This document shows positions 1-7,543 of a DNA stretch of 15,373 nt, piece by piece; the stretch's first letter is position 1; every line of letters begins with the position of its first letter. The translations under genes were made by a program, and so were the position numbers. The notes beneath the pieces are model-generated. The model was given only the letters and a program-made list of their open reading frames with translations, searched no databases and was not told the origin of the DNA. The DNA is from CALZKI01 sp045124055 (lineage in GTDB: Bacteria > Bacillota > Clostridia > Lachnospirales > Lachnospiraceae). The stretch covers positions 1 through 15,373 of the forward strand of contig JBGVKZ010000024.1 in the NCBI GenBank assembly GCA_045124055.1. Reading direction: 5' to 3'.

Positions 1-106
1 TAGACTTGCTGACGCCGAACCTCTTTGCCGTCTGCCTGACGGTAGCGTTGTTTTCAATAATATACGTGGCAATATTCATTGCTCTTTCTTCAATATAATC
101 TTTCAA
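1..106 (-). CDS. spoIIID: Sporulation regulator SpoIIID, N-terminal part
   Basis: The first 35 codons of a gene that runs off the left edge. The translation begins (M)KDYIEERAMNIATYIIEN and continues into VRQTAKRFGVSKS, which matches the start of SpoIIID, a small (about 80-90 residue) helix-turn-helix protein that switches mother-cell gene expression during sporulation. The visible part covers the first helix and the start of the HTH. The start is a TTG codon at 104-106, preceded by GGTGAGG five to six bases upstream, so a non-ATG start is well supported. A sigma-E-like promoter lies just upstream. Recognition rests on remembered family sequence; the truncation is only the window edge. Confidence 0.85.
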   Translation of the reverse strand, partial: MKDYIEERAMNIATYIIENNATVRQTAKRFGVSKS

Positions 107-133
107 ATGACCCTCACCGAATACGTTTTTTAC

Positions 134-163
134 ATTGTATGAAGATGTTTTTGGGGTTATGAC
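134..163 (-). promoter_or_regulatory. Candidate sigma-E promoter of spoIIID
   Basis: On the minus strand CATACAAT (134-141) matches the sigma-E -10 consensus CATACAnT. GTCATAA (157-163) lies 15 bases upstream as a -35-like ATA element. The predicted transcript would start near 127, about 20 bases before the TTG start. Known biology: spoIIID of Bacillus is transcribed by mother-cell sigma-E. The match is by eye only. Confidence 0.5.
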
Positions 164-288
164 TACTGTTTGCGTGGTAAAATGGGGGCTACAAGTTTTT
201 CGAAATAGATAATGCTTTTTTTAGAAAGAAGTGATATATTATGTGTAATCAGGTTATTTTAAAAATAACAATCATTGAGAGGTTTAAA

Positions 289-1677
289 ATGTTTCAGCAT
301 AATACAGATAAAAATCATCACTTAAATGTTATCATCGTGGGGGGTGGTAAAGTAGGAGCAACCTTAGTCGACAAGCTTACCAAAGAGGGAAATGATGTAA
401 CAATTATTGATAAAAATCCCGATGTTGTTCAGTCTATGAGCAGCCTTTACGATGTAATGGGTGTGGTTGGAAATGGTGCAAGTTATAGTGTCCAGATGGA
501 AGCCGGTATTGAAAAAACCGACCTTTTTATAGCCGTAACGGAATCCGATGAACTGAATCTACTTTGCTGTACAGTGGCAAAACGTGTCAGCAACTGTTCT
601 GCCATCGCCAGAGTTCGTACTCCGGATTATAGCAAGGAAGTAGGTTACTTACGGGAAAAACTGGGGCTTGCAATGATTATTAATCCAGATTTGGAATCTG
701 CCAAGGAGGTAGCTCGTATTTTGTACCTGCCAACTGCTTTGGAGGTGAACTCTTTTGCTCATGGCCAGGCGGAGTTAATTAAATTTAAAATTCCCGCTGA
801 CAATGTGCTTGCCAATCTCCCGGTTTCGCAACTAGGCAAAGCCTCCACTCATAAAGTGCTGATTTGTGCCGTTGAAAGAGACGGTCAGGTGCATATTCCT
901 TCCGGTAATTTTATTATGGAAGAAGGCGACATTGTTAGTTTTGTAGCCAATCGAAAAGTGGCGAAAAAGTTCTTAGATGCCATTGGATTTAATACCCGTC
1001 AAGTGAAAAATACAATGATTATTGGAGGTGGAACAAGTGCACAGTATTTAGCTGAGCAGTTGCTTCACGCAGGCGTTTCTGTAAAAATCATTGAAAAAGA
1101 CAGAGAACGCTGTGAGGAATTGAGTCTTTTGCTTCCAAAAGCTATTATTATAAATGGAGACGGCACAGACGAGGAACTTTTGAAGGAAGAAGGTATTCAT
1201 AGTGTAGAATCCTTTGTTCCACTTACCGGAATTGATGAAGAAAATATTATGTTGACGCTTTTTGCAAGACAGGTTTCTAGTGCAAAGGTGGTTACAAAAA
1301 TTAATCATATTACCTTTAAAGATGTCATCAATAACCTAGATTTAGGTAGCGTAATTTATCCAAGATATATTACTTCGGAAGCTATCATTGCCTATGCCCG
1401 TGCGAAAAAGAATTCTCTTGGAAGTAATATTGAGACTTTGTATCATTTGTTTGATTCGAGGGTGGAAGCTATTGAGTTTCGCGTACAAAATGAGTCAAAA
1501 ATTACAAATATTCCACTGATGGATTTATCTTTAAAAAGAAATCTTTTGATTTCTTTTATTAATCGTAATGGTTCTATCCTGATTCCAAGTGGTCAAGACT
1601 GCATCAAGGTGGGCGATACGGTAATGATTGTCACCACTCACACAGGCTTTAATGATATTTTGGATATTTTGGACTAG
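289..1677 (+). CDS. trkA: Potassium uptake regulatory subunit TrkA
   Basis: Peripheral cytoplasmic NAD-binding subunit that gates the TrkH potassium channel. The protein has two tandem RCK halves. The first Rossmann motif is VIIVGGGKVG (residues 14-23) with acidic D41 ending the second strand, expected to bind the NAD ribose. The second is MIIGGGTSA (about 243-251), where the last glycine of GxGxxG is replaced by alanine. Each half is followed by a TrkA_C-like region; total length 462 is normal for a two-domain TrkA. The ATG at 289 was chosen because GAGAGG lies six bases upstream. An in-frame ATG at 241 would add 16 residues but has only a weak ribosome site. trkH follows nine bases after the stop. 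No convincing promoter was found in 164-240. Confidence 0.93.
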   Translation: MFQHNTDKNHHLNVIIVGGGKVGATLVDKLTKEGNDVTIIDKNPDVVQSMSSLYDVMGVVGNGASYSVQMEAGIEKTDLFIAVTESDELNLLCCTVAKRVSNCSAIARVRTPDYSKEVGYLREKLGLAMIINPDLESAKEVARILYLPTALEVNSFAHGQAELIKFKIPADNVLANLPVSQLGKASTHKVLICAVERDGQVHIPSGNFIMEEGDIVSFVANRKVAKKFLDAIGFNTRQVKNTMIIGGGTSAQYLAEQLLHAGVSVKIIEKDRERCEELSLLLPKAIIINGDGTDEELLKEEGIHSVESFVPLTGIDEENIMLTLFARQVSSAKVVTKINHITFKDVINNLDLGSVIYPRYITSEAIIAYARAKKNSLGSNIETLYHLFDSRVEAIEFRVQNESKITNIPLMDLSLKRNLLISFINRNGSILIPSGQDCIKVGDTVMIVTTHTGFNDILDILD

Positions 1678-1686
1678 GAGGCTATT

Positions 1687-3156
1687 ATGAATTTTTCTAT
1701 GATTCGTTATATTCTCGGCTGTGTACTGAAAATTGAAGCCGCGTTTATGTTACTTCCTTGTGTTACCGCAATGATTTATAAAGAAACGGAAGGTCTTGTG
1801 TATTTAGGAGTTATGGCGGTTTCGTTACTTCTTGGGCAGCTAATGTCTTTTCGAAAACCGGAAAACACAGTCTTTTATTTAAAAGAAGGTTGTGTTGCCA
1901 CTTCTCTTAGTTGGATACTACTGAGTATTTTTGGTGCATTTCCTTTTGTATTGACTGGAGAAATTCCTTCTTTCACAGATGCATTGTTTGAAACGGTGTC
2001 CGGTTTTACTACCACCGGTGCATCCATTTTGTCTGATGTGGAGGCATTATCCCACTGTACAATTATGTGGCGAAGTTTTACGCACTGGATTGGCGGTATG
2101 GGTGTTTTGGTATTTTTACTTGCCATCGTTCCACTAAGCGGCGGTTCGCACATTAATCTGATGCGTGCAGAAAGCCCTGGTCCTTCTGTCGGAAAGTTCG
2201 TACCCAAAATCAAGCATACAGCTCGCATTTTATATTTGATTTATTTAGGTATGACTATTTTGCAAATTATTCTTTTGTGCTTTGGCGATATGCCATTATT
2301 TGAGGCAATTAACACGGGATTTGCAACGGCCGGAACTGGTGGTTTTGGTATTAAAAACGATAGTTTTGCAAGTTATTCTCCGTATTTGCAATGGGTAACG
2401 ACCATATTTATGATTTTATTCGGTGTGAATTTTAATGCTTATTATATTTTGCTATTTAGTAAGTTTAAAAAGGGCTTTTTTATTGAAGAAGTGCGTTGCT
2501 ATTTTTTGATTATTCTTTCCGCTATTGGTATTATTTTTATCAATATTTGGGAAACTTCCGCCAGTGTGTTTCAGGCTTTAACAGACGCATCTTTCCAGGT
2601 GGCTTCTATCATAACGACCACAGGTTTTGCTACAACAGATTTCAATCTTTGGTCTGGGACAGCAAAAACCATTCTGGTGTTACTTATGTTTGTGGGAGCT
2701 TGTGCCGGTAGTACCGGTGGTGGTATGAAGGTCTCCCGTATTATGATTATGGCAAAAACAGTGATTAAGGAATGTAATTCTTATATTCACCCAAAAAGTA
2801 TCAAGAAAATTAAGTTTGAAGGTAAGGAAGTGGAGCATGAGGTAGTTCGTGCCATAAATGTGTATTTGATTACCTTTATTCTTTTGTTTGTGGCATCCAT
2901 CTTTTTGATTTCGTTCGAGGGCAAAGATTTAGTAACCACCTTTACCTCTGTTACAGCAGCCATTAACAACATTGGTCCGGGGCTTGAGCTGGTAGGTCCC
3001 ACACAAAATTTTGGTTTTTTTAGCAATTTTTCTAAGTATGTGCTGATTTTTGATATGTTAGCAGGACGTTTGGAATTGTTCCCGCTTTTGATTTTGTTCC
3101 ACCCGGGAACATGGAAAGATATTGCAGCTCATAAAAGGGCTTTAAAAAGACGTTAA
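1687..3156 (+). CDS. trkH: Potassium channel/transporter TrkH
   Basis: Integral membrane potassium-translocating subunit of the Trk system, 489 residues, as expected for TrkH/KtrB. The four membrane-pore-membrane repeats show their filter signatures in order: TTTGAS (108-113), TAGTGGFG (214-221), TTTGFA (310-315) and NNIGPG (427-432). GSTGGGMK (341-348) fits the intramembrane gating loop of the third repeat. FTHWIGGMGVL (131-141) is the typical TrkH segment after pore 1. AGGAGG six bases before the ATG and the nine-base gap after trkA indicate one operon, so channel and RCK regulator are made together. KtrB is the close alternative name; the full-length two-domain partner favours Trk. Confidence 0.95.
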   Translation: MNFSMIRYILGCVLKIEAAFMLLPCVTAMIYKETEGLVYLGVMAVSLLLGQLMSFRKPENTVFYLKEGCVATSLSWILLSIFGAFPFVLTGEIPSFTDALFETVSGFTTTGASILSDVEALSHCTIMWRSFTHWIGGMGVLVFLLAIVPLSGGSHINLMRAESPGPSVGKFVPKIKHTARILYLIYLGMTILQIILLCFGDMPLFEAINTGFATAGTGGFGIKNDSFASYSPYLQWVTTIFMILFGVNFNAYYILLFSKFKKGFFIEEVRCYFLIILSAIGIIFINIWETSASVFQALTDASFQVASIITTTGFATTDFNLWSGTAKTILVLLMFVGACAGSTGGGMKVSRIMIMAKTVIKECNSYIHPKSIKKIKFEGKEVEHEVVRAINVYLITFILLFVASIFLISFEGKDLVTTFTSVTAAINNIGPGLELVGPTQNFGFFSNFSKYVLIFDMLAGRLELFPLLILFHPGTWKDIAAHKRALKRR

Positions 3157-3233
3157 GGGGATATACGAAGATTTTGTTTTTTAAAAATCGCATTGTGAAA
3201 ATGCAATACTTCATCCAGAAATAATGATTAAAG

Positions 3234-3273
3234 AGAATCGGAGATATGTACGCTATGTATATTCTCCGATTCT
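3234..3273 (+). terminator. Terminator after trkH, probably bidirectional
   Basis: Arms AGAATCGGAGA (3234-3244) and TCTCCGATTCT (3263-3273) are perfect 11-bp complements around an 18-base loop. They are followed on the plus strand by TTTTCTCTTATTTTCTTT. The hairpin lies between convergent trkH and the exporter gene; T-richness on the minus side is weaker. Confidence 0.75.
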
Positions 3274-3288
3274 TTTCTCTTATTTTCT

Positions 3289-4278
3289 TTAAGCTTTACG
3301 TGAACTAAGAATCCCGGCTATAAGAACCATAATAATACCCATAATAATAAAAATATCGATTGGCTCTTTGTAAAGGAAAGTTCCAACTAAAGCCGTTACA
3401 ATAGGTTCTAAAGTTGCTAAAATGGCTGCCTTACTGGCTTCCATATATCGAAGTCCTATGGTGTAAAGGGCAAATGGTGTGCAGCTTCCCACAAGTCCCA
3501 TAATCAGTGCTAGAAGTATGTATTTGGGGTCGGCTGCGAGTTTGCTACATAGGTTAGCTATATGAATAAATGGAAGGACACCCACGCAGGCAAACGTAAA
3601 GGTCATCGCCGTTACCAAAAGAGGTGCATAGCCTTTATCTAATGCAAACCGCCCAAAGATACTATATAGTGCATATCCGATTCCTGAGCCAAGTCCTAGG
3701 AATACGCCAAGAGCTGATACATTGCTGATGCCACCTACTACACCGCTTACTAAAGCACAACCCAAAATTGCCAAAAACAGTGCTATCACCTTTATTTTCG
3801 TAATTTTTTCATGAAAGAATATTGCTGACAGGAATGTCACAAATATAGGTGACGTGTACATCAGTATTCCCGCTACCGCTGCCGAACTGACTTCTACATT
3901 TCTAAAATAGCAATAGCTGAAAAATACGATACTGACAAGTCCCGTTCCCACAAAACACCAACTGTCTTTTATATGAAATTTGATGTTTTTTCGGTCAAAT
4001 AGGAACAGAAAAATCCAGAGAAATATGGCACTGGAGTATACTCGTAAAGTAACAATTTCCATTGATGTAAAGTCTGCTTTTCCAAAAGCTCTTACAAAAA
4101 CCACTAATATGCCCCAGAGACACGCTGCCAGGATTACTAAAATCGGAGCAAAAGTGCGGTGGGTAGGGGCTTGATTAGGCGAGGGTTGGTAGTTCGGGGA
4201 TTTTGCCATCAAAGGTTTGCGGGGAGCGGATTTTGCCTTCAAAGGTTGGTAATTAGGAGCTTGGCCTACTGTTTTCAT
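3289..4278 (-). CDS. EamA/DMT-family transporter
   Basis: Inner-membrane carrier of the drug/metabolite transporter superfamily, probably an exporter of small metabolites; the substrate cannot be told. After a polar tail of about 43 residues there are about ten hydrophobic segments in two EamA halves. The first begins LVILAACLWGILVVFVRAFG and includes the AAVAGILMYTSPIFVTFLSAIFFHEK region. The second ends with ASKAAILATLEPIVTALVG and the FLYKEP motif, both typical of the family's last helices. The gene starts 11 bases after the phosphatase stop, with a modest purine-rich ribosome site, so the two are probably cotranscribed. The N-terminal tail (QAPNYQP...AKSPNYQPSPNQAP) is unusual and comes from a tandem DNA repeat; see the repeat entry. 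Confidence 0.92.
   Translation of the reverse strand: MKTVGQAPNYQPLKAKSAPRKPLMAKSPNYQPSPNQAPTHRTFAPILVILAACLWGILVVFVRAFGKADFTSMEIVTLRVYSSAIFLWIFLFLFDRKNIKFHIKDSWCFVGTGLVSIVFFSYCYFRNVEVSSAAVAGILMYTSPIFVTFLSAIFFHEKITKIKVIALFLAILGCALVSGVVGGISNVSALGVFLGLGSGIGYALYSIFGRFALDKGYAPLLVTAMTFTFACVGVLPFIHIANLCSKLAADPKYILLALIMGLVGSCTPFALYTIGLRYMEASKAAILATLEPIVTALVGTFLYKEPIDIFIIMGIIMVLIAGILSSRKA
4198..4249. repeat. 30-bp tandem repeat in exporter N-terminus
   Basis: Two copies of GGATTTTGCCWTCAAAGGTT (4198 and 4228) lie exactly 30 bp apart. Flanking TTGGTARTTMGG pieces (about 4186 and 4246) extend the homology. In protein the period is ten residues, PLKAKSAPRK then PLMAKSPNYQ. Thirty bp keeps the frame, so copy number can change without breaking the gene. 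Confidence 0.8.
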
Positions 4279-4289
4279 TCTTATCTCTT

Positions 4290-4751
4290 TTAAACTGGTA
4301 GTTGCTCTAAAAGAGCCGTGCAGCCTTCCAATACGTCCTCAAAGGTAATGTCAAAATTCCTTGTATACCAAGGGTCTGCCACATCTTTCTCTTTTCCCGC
4401 AAAACTCATTAATTTGTATATTTTTCCATCAGGGTCTCCACCTGTAATATGGTGCATATTACAGATATTGGCAGAATCCATACCGATGAGATAGTCGAAT
4501 TTGTCATAATCGTCTTTTCTCATCTGGCGTGCAGTTTTCCCCTCGCAACTAATACCTTCTGAGGCTAGTTTCTTTCTAGCTGGCGGATATACTGGATTTC
4601 CAATTTCTTCCGTACTGGTAGCTGCCGACTCTATATAGATGCAGTCTGATAGACCTGCGTCTTGTATCAATTTTTTCATAACGAATTCTGCCATCGGTGA
4701 ACGGCAAATATTGCCGTGGCAAACCATGAGCACTTTTATTTTACTTTGCAT
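4290..4751 (-). CDS. Low-molecular-weight protein-tyrosine phosphatase
   Basis: Cytoplasmic phosphatase of the LMW-PTP/arsenate-reductase-like fold, 153 residues, the usual family length. The P-loop is CHGNICRS (C11-S18) with nucleophile C11 and phosphate-binding R17. The general acid is D126 in VADPWYTRNF, the DPWY form of the family DP(W/Y) motif. Bacterial members act on protein phosphotyrosine or small phosphate esters; the target here is unknown. An AGAGG ribosome site lies about 12 bases upstream. The exporter follows 11 bases downstream. The mobile element lies immediately upstream of the 5' end, so insertion may have separated this gene from its native promoter. Confidence 0.93.
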   Translation of the reverse strand: MQSKIKVLMVCHGNICRSPMAEFVMKKLIQDAGLSDCIYIESAATSTEEIGNPVYPPARKKLASEGISCEGKTARQMRKDDYDKFDYLIGMDSANICNMHHITGGDPDGKIYKLMSFAGKEKDVADPWYTRNFDITFEDVLEGCTALLEQLPV

Positions 4752-4834
4752 ATCTTGGTATAACCTCTTTTTTCCTTGAATTTCCTAGGTTTTATCAATG
4801 TTTCCAGACATTTAACCTATTAGCCTTATCCTAG

Positions 4835-4864
4835 CATATTTTCGCATATTTTACCATATTTCGG
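4835..4864. repeat. Three 10-bp phased repeats, candidate integrase arm sites
   Basis: CATATTTTCG, CATATTTTAC and CATATTTCGG stand head to tail, one helical turn apart, between int and the likely element end. Tn916 integrase has a small N-terminal domain that binds repeated arm sites inside the element ends, and this int keeps that domain. The role is an inference from position and spacing. Confidence 0.6.
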
Positions 4865-4870
4865 TAGGTA

Positions 4871-4913
4871 AAATGAGTACAAATTGAAGTATAAACCCAA
4901 CTCGTACTCATTT
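4871..4913. repeat. Inverted repeat downstream of int
   Basis: AAATGAGTAC (4871-4880) and GTACTCATTT (4904-4913) are perfect 10-bp complements around 23 bases. GTAG (4864-4867) and CTAC (4914-4917) could extend the stem past a 3-base bulge. On the minus strand the stem is followed by TACC rather than a T-run, so it is a poor intrinsic terminator. A recombination-end structure or int mRNA 3' stabiliser are the alternatives. Confidence 0.6.
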
Positions 4914-4944
4914 CTACTTTTTCCCTATGCTCTTTTTTACTCGT

Positions 4945-6174
4945 CTATTCGGCACATTTTTTGAGCTCTGCTTCTGCTTTTTCCAATCGTTTCATCTCTT
5001 CTTGAGCGTCCTCTAATTTTAAATGCGTATACACAGACGACGTGACACTTATATCTGTATGCCCCATAAGATACTTCAAAGTTTCTACCGAAACCTGTCG
5101 CTTTGCCATGTTCGTACAGTATGTATGACGACATACATGCGGTGTTATTTTAGGAAGCTGTACTCTATAAATCCTATTGTACTTTGCTACTGAATGCTGG
5201 AACTTTTTCTCCCACTGGTATGGCATCATTGGCTTTCCTCGCTTGTCTAAGAATATAAACCCTGTATAGCCATCTATCATTTCCTCAACTCTTGGCTTTG
5301 CCCTATTTGCTATTACCCTTTTAAATGCGTCATACACTTCATCAGACATTGGCAACACTCTTGTACCAGCCGTAGTTTTTGTTTTTTCTATGTATTTTCC
5401 TTTATTTCCTACATACTGTAGCTGATGGTCTATGTTGATTGTTTTTTTCTTCAAGTCTATATCCTTTAATGTCAATCCGCAAAACTCTCCAATACGTAAT
5501 CCAGTTTTAAATAATAGGAATATCCCATCATAATACTGGCAGAAATGCTCGTCCTGCTGAATAAACTTTAAGTAATCTCGCTCCTGCTTAGCTGTTAATG
5601 CATCTCTTTTAATGGAATCATTGATTAAGAAGTTATTTAATTCAAAATCAAATGGATTTTTTCTAATCAGGTCAGCCTCATAAGCCATTTGAAATGCAGG
5701 ACGAACCACACCACGTATTGTATGAATACTGCTGTAACTTTTCTTATCCTCTGACTGCAATTTTATTATCCATGATTTTGCATCTATTGTATTGATTTGA
5801 TTGATTTTTTGATTACCAAATCTATCTTTTTTCAATACGTTTACTACTGTTTTATATCCTGCCGCTGTTGTTGGTCTTACGTTACGTTTTTGCTCTAAAT
5901 ATTTCTCAACTAATTCTAAAACAGTCATATCTCCACCAGATAAGGAAATACCATTGGCTAAATCACGCTCTAGTAATTTTATTTTTTCTCGTAACGACAG
6001 GTCTGGCTTTTTACCTGCTGGCATCTTATCGTGTCTTTCAAGTTTCCAACTGTAAATAAACTTTCTCTTTTTTGTAACAGGGTCTAATACAGTATACATA
6101 TAGCTACCATCTTTTCTCTGTTGTTCTCCCCTACGAAGAATTCTACCTTTATTATCTCGTCTTTTTTCACTCAT
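4945..6174 (-). CDS. int: Tn916-type tyrosine integrase
   Basis: Site-specific recombinase that excises and inserts the element, 409 residues against about 405 for Tn916 Int. The N-terminus MSEKRRDNKGRIL...GEQQRKDGSY and the YSWKL, PAGKK and SLREKI segments follow the Tn916 arm-binding domain closely. A SAM-like core-binding domain spans about 84-180. The catalytic set is complete: R227 (TGLRIGE), a lysine at 264 or 266, H346 and R349 (HVCRH), H372 (GHTD) and nucleophile Y382. The start at 6174 was chosen over an in-frame ATG 12 codons upstream because GGAGG lies eight bases before it and the family begins here. It is probably expressed with xis. Confidence 0.96.
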   Translation of the reverse strand: MSEKRRDNKGRILRRGEQQRKDGSYMYTVLDPVTKKRKFIYSWKLERHDKMPAGKKPDLSLREKIKLLERDLANGISLSGGDMTVLELVEKYLEQKRNVRPTTAAGYKTVVNVLKKDRFGNQKINQINTIDAKSWIIKLQSEDKKSYSSIHTIRGVVRPAFQMAYEADLIRKNPFDFELNNFLINDSIKRDALTAKQERDYLKFIQQDEHFCQYYDGIFLLFKTGLRIGEFCGLTLKDIDLKKKTINIDHQLQYVGNKGKYIEKTKTTAGTRVLPMSDEVYDAFKRVIANRAKPRVEEMIDGYTGFIFLDKRGKPMMPYQWEKKFQHSVAKYNRIYRVQLPKITPHVCRHTYCTNMAKRQVSVETLKYLMGHTDISVTSSVYTHLKLEDAQEEMKRLEKAEAELKKCAE

Positions 6175-6201
6175 AGCTTTATCCTCCATCTGAATTGTTT
6201 T

Positions 6202-6221
6202 CCCCACCACTAGGGGTGGGG
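6202..6221. repeat. GC-rich palindrome between xis and int
   Basis: CCCCACC (6202-6208) and GGTGGGG (6215-6221) flank a 6-base centre with CTAG. The 20-bp unit is palindromic except for one mismatched pair. It lies about 28 bases upstream of the int start in AT-rich surroundings. Neither strand has a following T-run, so it is not a classic terminator. It could modulate int expression or be a protein site. Confidence 0.55.
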
Positions 6222-6262
6222 ATTGTATCGGAACTACAAATATTTTTCAAGGTATTTTTTGC

Positions 6263-6475
6263 TTATATAGAGCCTGTTTCATCTATAAACTGCTCAAATA
6301 GTTTGCGTTTTAAAAGCACCTTGTTTCCAACCATAAGTATGTATTCAGCTGTCGGATTGTCTGCTACTATCCTTCGTATGCTTTTCTCCCCAATATTGAA
6401 GTACTCCACTGCTTCTTTTATTGTAAGATTATATTTTTCACTGATTAATAGTGATTTTTGTGCTGTTTCTTTCAT
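6263..6475 (-). CDS. xis: Tn916-type excisionase
   Basis: Small DNA-bending protein that directs Int toward excision. The 70-residue product MKETAQKSLLISEKYNLTIK... follows Tn916 Xis (about 67 residues) along its length, including LTIKEAVEYFNIGEKSIRR, the winged-helix recognition region, and the GNKVLLKRKLFEQFID C-terminus. A longer reading frame reaches 6550, but the ATG at 6475 has AAAGGA nine bases upstream and matches the family start. It lies about 90 bases upstream of int, with the GC-rich palindrome in between. Confidence 0.9.
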   Translation of the reverse strand: MKETAQKSLLISEKYNLTIKEAVEYFNIGEKSIRRIVADNPTAEYILMVGNKVLLKRKLFEQFIDETGSI

Positions 6476-6524
6476 AATGCGATTTCCTTTCCGCATTACT
6501 GAATAACAAAACCTCATTGTTGCA

Positions 6525-6547
6525 GTTCGATATATTTTGTACCGAAC
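6525..6547. promoter_or_regulatory. Imperfect palindrome upstream of xis
   Basis: GTTCG (6525-6529) and CGAAC (6543-6547) with inner TA/TA matches give a partly symmetric site about 50 bases before the xis start. On the minus strand it overlaps TATATC, a possible -10, with TTAATA 16 bases upstream. It is a possible operator for xis-int control. The orientation is opposite to a LexA box. Support is weak. Confidence 0.25.
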
Positions 6548-6579
6548 CACTATTAATTTTTACCTACTGGCTATTTACT

Positions 6580-7542
6580 TTAACCAAATACATCTTCATA
6601 CTTAATCATTCGCTCCGGTACAACTATGCCCTTTGCAATTGGTTCATAGTTTATGAAAATACACTCGACAGCCTTCTTTTTCTTTCTTGTCTTTTCAAGA
6701 TTATCAATTTTATCTTTTATTTTTTTAGAGTATATTTGTGGCAAATATACATCCTTAAGCAAATACAACGTAAATCCCATTCTCATTAGATACCTGCAAT
6801 AAATGTCACTTTGCAAATCATCTAAATTTACATAGCAGAATATCATTACCTTTGCTTTCAACTTGTTATGTAGATATTGCTTATACAACATTTCCATAAG
6901 TCTATGGTGCATACCGTCTGACCAATCCTGGTCATATCCCTTTTGTCCGGCACTTCTTCTTGAAGGCTGGTACGGTGGGTCAATCATACAGAATAAATTT
7001 GGATTACTTAATTTTTCTAAATAATCAAACATATCTCCCTCTATGATTTCTATTCCTTGCATTTCTTCCGAAAATCTAAGACAATCTGGTAAAATCTGAC
7101 GAAGATACCTTTCTCTATTACGATTTGCACTAATCAACAAGTCGATACTATCATCGCAACCTTTATCAATATCCCTGTACGACGAGCAAGATGCATTATA
7201 CGATTGGTCGGTCAAGACTTTTCTATAAACAGCCGTCTCAATTTCTGAACAACCTTCATAGTTTCTTTTCTTCATATCTAAAGCATCGTCGAACACATCT
7301 CTGCTATATCCCAATTCTTTTAAGCGTAATGCTACATCTAATGGATTCTGTTGCACCTGCTTCAGTAGTGTTGCCTGTCCATGGTCTTTTTCTACTATTG
7401 TTCTAGTCACACTACTATCTACCACATTCCTTGCAACTGCTGCAATTCCTGCACACAGCTCCAAGTACTCATTGTATTGTGATGGTATGGCTGCACGAAT
7501 TGCAGCCACCATCTTATTTTTGTTTCCGTAATACTTAAACAT
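6580..7542 (-). CDS. D12-class DNA adenine-N6 methyltransferase
   Basis: Transfers a methyl group from S-adenosylmethionine to adenine in DNA; the target sequence cannot be predicted. At 320 residues it is near the Dam/DpnM family size. The N-terminus FKYYGNKNKM (2-11) is the family's YxGxK start. LELCAGIAAVA (27-37) is the SAM-binding motif I, with cysteine where F is common. EGDMFDY (168-174) precedes motif IV DPPY (188-191). No partner nuclease gene was seen, so this is a solitary enzyme, as often in phages and conjugative elements, where it protects DNA or affects regulation. The start is one base after the stop of the upstream 435-residue gene, and its ribosome site AAGGAG lies inside that gene's end, so the two are translationally coupled. 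Confidence 0.92.
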   Translation of the reverse strand: MFKYYGNKNKMVAAIRAAIPSQYNEYLELCAGIAAVARNVVDSSVTRTIVEKDHGQATLLKQVQQNPLDVALRLKELGYSRDVFDDALDMKKRNYEGCSEIETAVYRKVLTDQSYNASCSSYRDIDKGCDDSIDLLISANRNRERYLRQILPDCLRFSEEMQGIEIIEGDMFDYLEKLSNPNLFCMIDPPYQPSRRSAGQKGYDQDWSDGMHHRLMEMLYKQYLHNKLKAKVMIFCYVNLDDLQSDIYCRYLMRMGFTLYLLKDVYLPQIYSKKIKDKIDNLEKTRKKKKAVECIFINYEPIAKGIVVPERMIKYEDVFG

Positions 7543-7543
7543 A

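Noticed and set aside
241..288. Upstream ATG of trkA
   Set aside because: Weak ribosome site and no family homology in the added 16 residues; GAGAGG at the ATG at 289 is better.
6525..6547. LexA-type SOS box
   Set aside because: Half-sites are GTTCG...CGAAC with 13 bases between, opposite in orientation to the CGAAC...GTTCG box.
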